Assembly (NCBI GenBank): GCA_963797015.1
Contig: CAWCNV010000001.1
Coordinates: forward strand, 124,001 to 188,000
Origin: JBBPZA01 sp963797015
GTDB lineage: Bacteria; Actinomycetota; Thermoleophilia; Solirubrobacterales; Solirubrobacteraceae
Direction: 5' to 3'
Length of the DNA: 64,000 bases
In this document: positions 48,334 to 55,534 of the stretch, piece after piece
Layout of the letters: each line of letters opens with the position of its first letter
How positions within the stretch are numbered: the first letter of the stretch is position 1
Program-made: the position numbers and the translations under genes
Notes under the pieces: model-generated
Told to the model about the DNA's origin: nothing
Database searches by the model: none
Seen by the model: the letters and a program-made list of their open reading frames with translations, nothing else

Positions 48334-49197
48334 GTGACCTACCGCCGCCGCCCCAGCCCCCTTCACGCGGCTCGGGCCGCCGCCGCGGCCGCCTACTGCC
48401 TCGCGCTGGGGACGCTCGCGCTGTGCTCCGAGCACCCGCTCGTGCTGCTCGCCGACCTGGTCGCGGTGGTCGGGGCGATGCTGCTCGCCGGCGCCGGCCG
48501 CGAGCTTCGCTCAGCGCTGCCCTACGCGCTGCCGTTCGCGCTGATCGTCGCGCTGGTCAACCCGCTGGTGTCGCGCGAGGGGCTGACGGTGATCGCGCGC
48601 GGGCCGGTCGTGCCGGTCCTGGGGGCGCTGGACATCACGCTCGAGGCGACGGTCTACGGCGCGATCCTCGGCCTGCGGGCGCTCGTGGTCGTGCTCGCCT
48701 TCGCGCTCTACGCCTCCGCGGTCGACCCCGACGAGGTCCTGCGGCTGTTCCGCCGGGTCTCGTTTCGCTCCGCGCTGACGGCGACGATCGCCACCCGCCT
48801 CGTGCCGGTGCTCGCCCGCGACGCGCGGCGCTTCTCCGACGCGCAGCGCTGCCGGCCGGGCGGGGCGGCCTCGCGCCTGGCGGTCGTGCGCGCCGTGACC
48901 ACCGGCGCCCTGGACCGCGCGGTCGACGTGGCGGCCACGCTCGAGGTGCGCGGCTACGCCGTCGCTCAAAGGCCGCCCCGCGCTCATTCTCCGTGGTCGC
49001 GGCACGACCTCGCGTTCGCGGCCGCCGCGCTGGCCCTGGCGGCGCTGGCCGCCGGGCTGGCGTTCGCCGGCCTGGCGCCCTCGTCGGCGCAGCCGCGGCT
49101 CGACCTGCCGGTCGGGCCGGGCGTGCTCGCGATCTGCGCCGCCGTCGTCGCCTGCGCGCTGCTGCCGTTCGCCGAGCGCAGGGGGATCGTGCGGTGA
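48334..49197 (+). CDS. ecfT: ECF transporter transmembrane component EcfT (CbiQ family)
   Basis: A 287-residue membrane protein. Several helices (LVLLADLVAVVGAMLLAGAG, ALPFALIVALVNPLV, GAILGLRALVVVLAFALYAS) are followed by the cytoplasmic coupling region FRRVSFRSALTATIATRLVPVLARDARRFSDAQRCRPGG, which contacts the ATPases. Two more helices close the protein. This layout matches EcfT/CbiQ. The riboswitch and neighbours indicate cobalamin or a precursor as substrate. The GTG at 48334 lies just past the 51-bp duplication; the gene overlaps the ATPase gene by GTGA. Confidence 0.88.
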   Translation: MTYRRRPSPLHAARAAAAAAYCLALGTLALCSEHPLVLLADLVAVVGAMLLAGAGRELRSALPYALPFALIVALVNPLVSREGLTVIARGPVVPVLGALDITLEATVYGAILGLRALVVVLAFALYASAVDPDEVLRLFRRVSFRSALTATIATRLVPVLARDARRFSDAQRCRPGGAASRLAVVRAVTTGALDRAVDVAATLEVRGYAVAQRPPRAHSPWSRHDLAFAAAALALAALAAGLAFAGLAPSSAQPRLDLPVGPGVLAICAAVVACALLPFAERRGIVR

Positions 49198-50804
49198 GCG
49201 GCGCGCCGGTCGTCCGCATGGAGGGCGTCAGCTACAGCTATCCGCACGCCCCGCGGCCTGCGCTGCGCGACGTCACGCTCGAGCTCGGCGAGGGCGAGCT
49301 CGTCGTCCTCGCCGGCGCGTCGGGATCGGGGAAGTCGACGCTGCTGCGTGCCGCCGCGGCGCTCGTGCCCCACTTCCACGGGGGAGAATTCGCCGGCCGC
49401 GTCGAGGTGGCCGGGATGGACACGCGCGAGCACGGCCCCGGCCACGTCGCGGCGGCCGCGGGGTCGCTGTTCCAGGATCCCGAGACGCAGGTGGTGATGG
49501 GCACGGTGCGCTCCGAGGTGGCGTTCGGCCTCGAGAACCGCGGCTGGCCCGCCGCCGCGACCGCACGCGGCGTCGAGGAGGTCGCGCTTGCGCTGGGGAT
49601 CGCGGCGCTGCTCGAGCGCCCGACCACCGAGCTCTCGGGAGGCGAGCTCCAGCGCGTCGCGCTGGCCGCGTCGCTCGCCGGCCGGCCGCGGCTGGTGCTC
49701 CTCGACGAGCCGACCTCGCAGCTCGACCCGGTGGCCGGTGACGAGCTCGTGTGGCTGCTGCGCCGGCTCAACGAGGAGTGGGGCACCGCCGTGGTGCTCG
49801 CCGACCACCGCCTCGAGCGCTGCCTGGGCGCGGCCGACCGGGTGCTCGCGATGGAGGACGGCGCCGTGGCCTGCGACGCCCCGCCGCGCGAGTTCCTGGA
49901 ATGGGCCGCCGGCCACGCACCGGCGCTACAGACGCCGGGCGCGCGCCTGTTCGAGCGCGCCGGCCTGCGCCCGCCGCCCGCCGGTGTCAAGGAGGCGCGC
50001 GCCACGCTGCGCTCGCACGGGCTGCTCGACCAGGACGGACCCGTCCCCGTCTCGACCGATGCCCCGTCGCGGCAACGTAGGGGCGATCCCACCGCGCTGC
50101 GCTTCGACCGTGTGTGGAAGGAGTGGCGTGACGGCGGCGTGGCCCTGCGGGGCGCGAGCTTCGGCGTCGCGCCCGGCGAGCGCGTCGCGCTCATGGGGCG
50201 CAACGGCGCCGGCAAGTCGACGCTGCTGCGCTGCGCGGCCGGCCTCGAAAAGCCCACCCGCGGGCGCGTGCGCGCCTCGGGACGCGTCGCGCTGCTGCTC
50301 CAGCACCCCGGCGACTACCTCGTCCACGAGCGCGTCGGCGACGAGGCCGGCGCCTCCGCGCTGGAGACGGCGGGGCTGGCGGCGCTGGCCGAGCGCCACC
50401 CGCGCGACCTGTCTGGCGGCGAGCGGCAGCGCCTCGCGCTCGCGGTCGTCCTGGGCGGCGACGAGCGGCCGGCCGCGGTGTGCCTCGACGAGCCCACGCG
50501 CGGTCTGGACCGCGCGCTCAAGGGCGAGCTCGCGGCGCTGCTGCGCGACCTGGCCGCGGCGGGCAGCGCCGTGCTCGTCGCCACCCACGACCCCGAGTTC
50601 GCGGCCGCCTTCGCGCAGCGCGTGGTGCTGCTCGGGGACGGCCGTCCCGTCGCCGACGCAAACACCGGCGAGGTGCTGTGCGGCGGCTGGTATTTCGCGA
50701 CCGAGACCGCCCGCATCCTCGGCGGGGCCGGCCCGGCGCTACTGCCCGAGGAAGGCGCGGAGCTGCTCCTGCGCCGCATGACAACGGAGGTACCGACGCC
50801 ATGA
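49194..50804 (+). CDS. Fused EcfA-EcfA' double ATPase
   Basis: A 536-residue protein with two ABC ATPase domains in one chain. Domain 1: Walker A GASGSGKST (about 43-51), Q-loop LFQDPETQVV, signature LSGGELQRVALA, Walker B LVLLDEPTSQLDP, and H-loop ADHRLER. Domain 2 (from about 300): Walker A GRNGAGKST, LSGGERQRLALA, Walker B AVCLDEPTRGLD and ATHDPEF. These are usually separate EcfA1/EcfA2 polypeptides; fused forms occur in actinobacteria. GTG start at 49194 overlaps ecfT; its stop overlaps the S-component gene as ATGA. Confidence 0.92.
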   Translation: MSGAPVVRMEGVSYSYPHAPRPALRDVTLELGEGELVVLAGASGSGKSTLLRAAAALVPHFHGGEFAGRVEVAGMDTREHGPGHVAAAAGSLFQDPETQVVMGTVRSEVAFGLENRGWPAAATARGVEEVALALGIAALLERPTTELSGGELQRVALAASLAGRPRLVLLDEPTSQLDPVAGDELVWLLRRLNEEWGTAVVLADHRLERCLGAADRVLAMEDGAVACDAPPREFLEWAAGHAPALQTPGARLFERAGLRPPPAGVKEARATLRSHGLLDQDGPVPVSTDAPSRQRRGDPTALRFDRVWKEWRDGGVALRGASFGVAPGERVALMGRNGAGKSTLLRCAAGLEKPTRGRVRASGRVALLLQHPGDYLVHERVGDEAGASALETAGLAALAERHPRDLSGGERQRLALAVVLGGDERPAAVCLDEPTRGLDRALKGELAALLRDLAAAGSAVLVATHDPEFAAAFAQRVVLLGDGRPVADANTGEVLCGGWYFATETARILGGAGPALLPEEGAELLLRRMTTEVPTP

Positions 50805-52543
50805 GCTGGCCCGTCGCCGCCCTGATCCTGCTCGCGCTCGCCCTCGCCGCCGGCGCCGCCTGGTACGAGCGAACGCGCCCGCCGGCCAAGGTCGTCGCGC
50901 TGGTGGCGACGCTCGGGGCGCTCGCCGCGCTCGGGCGAATCGCCTTCGCGCCGCTGCCCAACGTCAAGCCGACGAGCGACATCGTCCTGATCACCGGCGC
51001 GACGCTGGGTGGCGCGCCGGCGTTCGTCGTCGGCGCGGTCGCCGCGCTGTCGTCCAACCTGTTCTTCGGGCAGGGCTACTGGACGCCGTGGCAGATGCTC
51101 GCCTGGGGGCTGGTGGGCCTGGCCGGCGCGGGCCTGGGGCGCCTCACCGGGCGCCGCCCGGGACGCGTCGCGCTCGCCGTTACCGGCGCGTTCGCGGGCC
51201 TCGGCTTCGGCGCGATCATGAACCTCTCGACCTGGGTCGCGTTCAGCGACCACAGCGCCGGCGCGTACCTCGCGATGGCCGGCTCGGCGCTTCCGTTCGA
51301 CATCGCGCACGCGGTCGGCAACGTCCTCTTCGCGCTCGCGTTCGGCCCCGCCCTGCTGAGGGCGATCACGCGCTTCCGCGAGCGCTTCGAGGTGAGCTGG
51401 CGCCCGGCGCCGGTCCAGCTCGCCTCGGCGGCGCTGGCGCTCGCGCTGGGGGCCGCGCTCGCGGCGCCGGCCCAGGCGGGTGCCGCGAGCAGCGCGGCCT
51501 ACCTCAAGCGCGCCCAGAACTCCGACGGGGGCTGGGGCGCGGCGCCGGGCCAGGGCAGCGCCCAGCTCTACACGGGCTGGACCGCGCTCGGCCTCGCCGC
51601 CTCCGGGCGCAACCCGCTCGACCTCAAGCGCTCGGGCCGCACGCCGATCTCATTCATCCGCCGCGGCGTGGGCGGGATCACCGACGTCGGCGAGCTCGAG
51701 CGCACGATCCTCGTGCTCGGGGCGGCGGGGGTGAACCCACGCAGCTTCGGTGGCCGCGACCTGATCGCCAGGCTGGGCGGCTACCGGCGCGGCGACGGCT
51801 CGTTCGCCGGCCAGCTCGTCTACTCGTCGTTCGGCGTCCTGGCGCTGCGCGCGGCCGGGCGCAGCAAGGGCGACGGCGCCGTGCGCTCGGCGGCGAAGTG
51901 GATCGCCCGCCGCCAGAACGGCGACGGCGGCTTCAACACGTTCGGCACGGGCGGAGGCAGCGAGCTCGACGCGACCGCGGCCGCCGTCCAGGCACTGGTC
52001 GCCGCGGGCCGCCGCGGCAAGCCGCTGAAGCGCGCGGTTGCCTTCATGCGCGGCCGCCAGAACCGCGACGGCGGCTTCCCGCTCTCGCCCGGCGCGTCCT
52101 CGAACGCGCAGTCCACCGCGTTCGTCGCCCAGGCGCTGACCGCGGCCGGCATCAACCCGGACTCCGTGCGGCGCGGCGGGCGCGGGGCGCTCCGCTACCT
52201 GCGCTCGCTGACGACCGCCAACGGCGCCGTGCGCTACTCGCGCAGCTCGGCGCAGACGCCGGTGTGGGTGACCGCCCAGGCGGTGCTGGCGCTGTCGCGG
52301 GAGCCGTTCCCGCTCGGACGCGTCCCGCGCAGGAGGGCGGCCGCGCGAGCGGCGAGCGCCGGCGCCGCCGCCACGGCCGCGGCCACCGCGAAGACCGCCG
52401 CGGCCAGGCAGCGCGCCAGGGTCGCCGCCGCGGCCGCCGCGAGCAACTCGACGCCGGCGCCCGCCGCGGTGATGCAGAGCTGGGCGGCCGGCGCACGCAG
52501 CGTGGGCGCGACCATGGCGGTGATCCTCGCCACGGTGTCCTAG
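50801..52543 (+). CDS. ECF S-component fused to an alpha/alpha-toroid domain
   Basis: A 580-residue protein. Residues about 1-200 form an integral membrane S-component with the pattern FAPLPNVKPTSDIVLITG and SSNLFFGQGYWTPWQMLAWG, as in predicted cobalamin-type ECF S-components. After the last helix and an AAPAQAGA linker, residues about 225-500 contain prenyltransferase/terpene-cyclase-like repeats: AQNSDGGWGA, RQNGDGGFNTFG, RQNRDGGFPL, each followed by an A-x-A-L helix. The tail (about 505-580) is Ala/Arg-rich with a final hydrophobic stretch. The alpha domain of intrinsic factor/transcobalamin is also an alpha6/alpha6 toroid, so the fused domain may present corrinoid to the transporter. That function is inference; the fusion is seen directly. 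Confidence 0.85.
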   Translation: MSWPVAALILLALALAAGAAWYERTRPPAKVVALVATLGALAALGRIAFAPLPNVKPTSDIVLITGATLGGAPAFVVGAVAALSSNLFFGQGYWTPWQMLAWGLVGLAGAGLGRLTGRRPGRVALAVTGAFAGLGFGAIMNLSTWVAFSDHSAGAYLAMAGSALPFDIAHAVGNVLFALAFGPALLRAITRFRERFEVSWRPAPVQLASAALALALGAALAAPAQAGAASSAAYLKRAQNSDGGWGAAPGQGSAQLYTGWTALGLAASGRNPLDLKRSGRTPISFIRRGVGGITDVGELERTILVLGAAGVNPRSFGGRDLIARLGGYRRGDGSFAGQLVYSSFGVLALRAAGRSKGDGAVRSAAKWIARRQNGDGGFNTFGTGGGSELDATAAAVQALVAAGRRGKPLKRAVAFMRGRQNRDGGFPLSPGASSNAQSTAFVAQALTAAGINPDSVRRGGRGALRYLRSLTTANGAVRYSRSSAQTPVWVTAQAVLALSREPFPLGRVPRRRAAARAASAGAAATAAATAKTAAARQRARVAAAAAASNSTPAPAAVMQSWAAGARSVGATMAVILATVS

Positions 52544-52587
52544 CGGGCCGTCCTCGTGGCGCGCCCAACCGCTACCGTTCCGCGCCG

Positions 52588-53727
52588 ATGAAGCTGGGCG
52601 TGCCCAAGGAGACCGCGGAGGGCGAGCGCCGCGTCGCGCTCGTGCCCGAGGTCGTCCGCAAGCTGTCCCAGTCGCACGAGGTGTTGATCGAGGCCGGCGC
52701 CGGCGAGGCCGCGCTGATCCCCGACTCGCTGTTCGAGGAGGCCGGCGCGACGGTCAGCCAGGACGCCGGCGCCCCATGGGGAGCGGACGTCGTGCTCAAG
52801 GTCGCCGCGCCGAGCGCTGAGGAGATCGGCCGCGTGCGCCAGGGCGGCGTGCTGATCGGCTTCCTCGCTCCGCTGACCGCTCCGGACACCATTCGCGCGC
52901 TTGCCGACGCGGGCGTCACCGCCTTCGCCGTCGAGGCCATCCCTCGCATTTCGCGCGCTCAGTCGATGGACGCGCTGTCCTCGCAGTCCAACGTCGCCGG
53001 CTATCGTGCCGCGCTGCTCGGGGCGCAGCTCATGGGCCGCTTCTACCCGATGCTGATGACCGCCGCGGGGACGATCCGCCCGGCCAAGGTGCTGGTCCTG
53101 GGCGCCGGCGTGGCCGGGCTGCAGGCGCTCGCCACGGCGCGCCGCCTGGGCGCCCAGGTCACGGGCTACGACGTGCGCAGCGCGGTCGCCGAGCAGGTCC
53201 AGTCGCTGGGCGCGACGTTCCTCGAGCTCGAGGCGGGCAAGGGAGCCGAGGGCGAGGGCGGCTATGCGCGCGAGCTCACCGACGAGGAGAAGGCGGCCCA
53301 GCAGCAGGAGCTCTCCGACGCGATCGCCACCTTCGACGTCGTCATCACCACCGCGCTCGTCCCCGGGCGGCCCGCCCCGCGTCTGGTCACCGCAGACGCC
53401 GTGCGCGCGATGAAGCCGGGCGCGGTGATCGTCGACCTGGCCGGCGAGGCCGGCGGCAACTGCGAGCTCTCGCGGCCCGGCGAGACGATCGTCGAGCACG
53501 ACGTGACGATCGCGGCTCCGCTCAACGTGCCCAGCACGATGGCCGAGCACGCCTCCCAGCTCTACGCCCGCAACGTCCAGGCCCTGCTCGAGCTGATGAC
53601 GGGTGAGGACGGCGCGCTGGCGCTCGACTTCGACGACGAGATCATCGCCGGCGCGTGCGTCACCCGCGACGGCGAGATCGTGCACGAGGGCGCGCGCCAG
53701 GCCGCGGGCGCGCCCGCGAAGACCTGA
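52588..53727 (+). CDS. pntAA: NAD(P) transhydrogenase alpha subunit, soluble part
   Basis: A 379-residue NAD(H)-binding domain I of proton-translocating transhydrogenase. MKLGVPKETAEGERRVALVP opens it; SSQSNVAGYRA, LVLGAGVAGLQALATARRLGA (NAD Rossmann), YDVRSAVAEQVQSLGA, and ITTALVPGRPAPRLVT then VIVDLAGEAGGN follow. It lies 26 nt upstream of pntAB. The three-gene split (AA, AB, B) is typical of actinobacteria and alphaproteobacteria. The enzyme couples hydride transfer between NADH and NADP+ to proton flux, supplying NADPH. ATG at 52588. Confidence 0.95.
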   Translation: MKLGVPKETAEGERRVALVPEVVRKLSQSHEVLIEAGAGEAALIPDSLFEEAGATVSQDAGAPWGADVVLKVAAPSAEEIGRVRQGGVLIGFLAPLTAPDTIRALADAGVTAFAVEAIPRISRAQSMDALSSQSNVAGYRAALLGAQLMGRFYPMLMTAAGTIRPAKVLVLGAGVAGLQALATARRLGAQVTGYDVRSAVAEQVQSLGATFLELEAGKGAEGEGGYARELTDEEKAAQQQELSDAIATFDVVITTALVPGRPAPRLVTADAVRAMKPGAVIVDLAGEAGGNCELSRPGETIVEHDVTIAAPLNVPSTMAEHASQLYARNVQALLELMTGEDGALALDFDDEIIAGACVTRDGEIVHEGARQAAGAPAKT

Positions 53728-53753
53728 CGACCGCAAGCGAGAACCGGAGCCCC

Positions 53754-54110
53754 ATGCTCGTCACCAACCTCGCCATCCTGGTGCTCGCCGGCTTCGTCGG
53801 CTTCGCCGTCATCTCCAAGGTGCCCAACACGCTGCACACGCCGCTGATGTCGGGCACCAACGCGATCCACGGGATCGTGATCGTTGGCGGGCTGCTGGTG
53901 CTCGGCCTGTCGGGCCACGGGACGCTGAACAAGATCCTGCTGGTGATCGCGATCGCCTTCGGCACGATCAACGTGGTCGGCGGCTTCCTCGTGACCGACC
54001 GCATGCTCGGCATGTTCAAGGGCCGGCCCGGCGGGGGCGCCCGGGGCGATGGCGCGAGCTCGGCGGGCGAGGACGGCGGCGCGCCCAAGCAGGTGGAGGG
54101 CAAGCGGTGA
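53754..54110 (+). CDS. pntAB: NAD(P) transhydrogenase alpha subunit, membrane part
   Basis: A 118-residue membrane subunit with three or four helices. LAILVLAGFVGFAVISKVPN and the signature TLHTPLMSGTNAIHGIVIVG (conserved HTPLMSGTNAI) are followed by LLVIAIAFGTINVVGGFLVTDRML. A hydrophilic tail of about 30 residues (GRPGGGARGDGASSAGEDGG) is longer than usual. It overlaps pntB by GTGA. Identity is clear from the signature. Confidence 0.95.
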   Translation: MLVTNLAILVLAGFVGFAVISKVPNTLHTPLMSGTNAIHGIVIVGGLLVLGLSGHGTLNKILLVIAIAFGTINVVGGFLVTDRMLGMFKGRPGGGARGDGASSAGEDGGAPKQVEGKR

Positions 54111-55534
54111 CCCCCGTCCTGGCCAGCTCCTTCCTGCAGGACGAAAACTTCATCCGGGTCTGCTACATCGTCGCGTTCTCGCTGTTCATCTACGGCCTGA
54201 TGGGCCTCACCGGCCCGCGCACGGCCGTGCGCGGGAACCTCATCGCGGCGGCCGGCATGGCCATCGCCGTCGGCGCGACGCTGCTGACCCCGGGCATGGG
54301 CAACTGGGGCCTGATCGCGCTGGGAGTCGCGATCGGCACCGCCGTCGGGGTCCCCGCGGCGCGCAACGTGAAGATGACCGCGATGCCGCAGATGGTGGCG
54401 CTGTTCAACGGCGTCGGCGGCGGCGCGGTCGCGCTGATCGCGTGGGTCGAGTTCCGCAACACCGGCGGCTACGCCAACGAGCCGCTCTACGTGGCGATCG
54501 CCTCCCTGTTCGGCGCGATCATCGGCTCGGTCTCGTTCTGGGGCTCGAACATCGCCTTCGGCAAGCTGCAGGAGATCATCCCCGGGCGCCCGATCTCGCT
54601 CGGGCGCGCGCAGCAGTTCGTCAACCTGCTGCTGTTCCTGGTCGCCGTGGCGCTCGCGGTCGCCATCGCGGCGGGCAGCCACGACGAGATCCTGATCATC
54701 GGCGTGCTGGTCGCCGCCGCGCTGCTCGGCACCCTGATGGTGCTCCCGATCGGCGGCGCCGACATGCCGGTCGTGATCTCGCTGCTCAACGCCTTCACCG
54801 GCCTGAGCGCGGCCGCGACCGGGATCGCGCTCAACAACACCGCGCTGATCGTGGCCGGGATGATCGTCGGCGCCTCTGGCTCGATCCTCACCAACCTCAT
54901 GGCCGAGGCGATGAACCGCTCGATCCCGAACATCGTGCGCGGCGGCTTCGGTGGCGGCGCGATCGCCGCCGGAGCGGGTGCGCCCGGGCTCCCCGAGGGG
55001 GCGACCGTCCGCTCGACCAGCGCGGCCGACGCGGCGATCCAGCTCTCCTACGCCCGCAAGGTGATCGTCGTGCCCGGCTACGGGATGGCCGTCGCCCAGG
55101 CGCAGCACAGCGTGAAGGAGCTCGCCACCGAGCTCGAGAAACGTGGGATCGAGGTCTCCTACGCGGTCCACCCGGTCGCCGGCCGCATGCCCGGCCACAT
55201 GAACGTGCTCTTGGCCGAGGCCGACGTGCCCTATGACCAGCTCAAGGAGATGGATGAGATCAACGGGGAGTTCTCCCGCACCGACGTCTCGCTGGTCATC
55301 GGCGCCAACGACGTGACCAACCCGGCCGCCAACACCAACCCCGAGAGTCCGATCTACGGCATGCCGGTGCTCAACGTGAACGAATCCGGGTCGGTGATCG
55401 TGCTCAAGCGCTCGATGAACCCGGGCTTCGCCGGCATCGACAACGAGCTCTACTACGACCCCAAGACCCAGATGCTGTTCGGCGACGCCAAGGCCTCGGT
55501 GAGCGAGGTCACCGCCGAAGTCCAGGCGCTCTAG
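54107..55534 (+). CDS. pntB: NAD(P) transhydrogenase beta subunit
   Basis: A 475-residue subunit. Eight to nine helices (YIVAFSLFIYGLMGLTGPRTAVRGN, MPQMVALFNGVGGGAVALIAW, GADMPVVISLLNAFTGLSAAATG) are followed by the NADP-binding domain III. That domain has KVIVVPGYGMAVAQAQHSVKEL (GYGMAVAQAQ), HPVAGRMPGHMNVLLAEADV and GANDVTNPAAN. GTG at 54107. Its last 26 nt overlap the convergent histidine kinase gene, leaving no terminator room. Confidence 0.95.
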   Translation: MTPVLASSFLQDENFIRVCYIVAFSLFIYGLMGLTGPRTAVRGNLIAAAGMAIAVGATLLTPGMGNWGLIALGVAIGTAVGVPAARNVKMTAMPQMVALFNGVGGGAVALIAWVEFRNTGGYANEPLYVAIASLFGAIIGSVSFWGSNIAFGKLQEIIPGRPISLGRAQQFVNLLLFLVAVALAVAIAAGSHDEILIIGVLVAAALLGTLMVLPIGGADMPVVISLLNAFTGLSAAATGIALNNTALIVAGMIVGASGSILTNLMAEAMNRSIPNIVRGGFGGGAIAAGAGAPGLPEGATVRSTSAADAAIQLSYARKVIVVPGYGMAVAQAQHSVKELATELEKRGIEVSYAVHPVAGRMPGHMNVLLAEADVPYDQLKEMDEINGEFSRTDVSLVIGANDVTNPAANTNPESPIYGMPVLNVNESGSVIVLKRSMNPGFAGIDNELYYDPKTQMLFGDAKASVSEVTAEVQAL

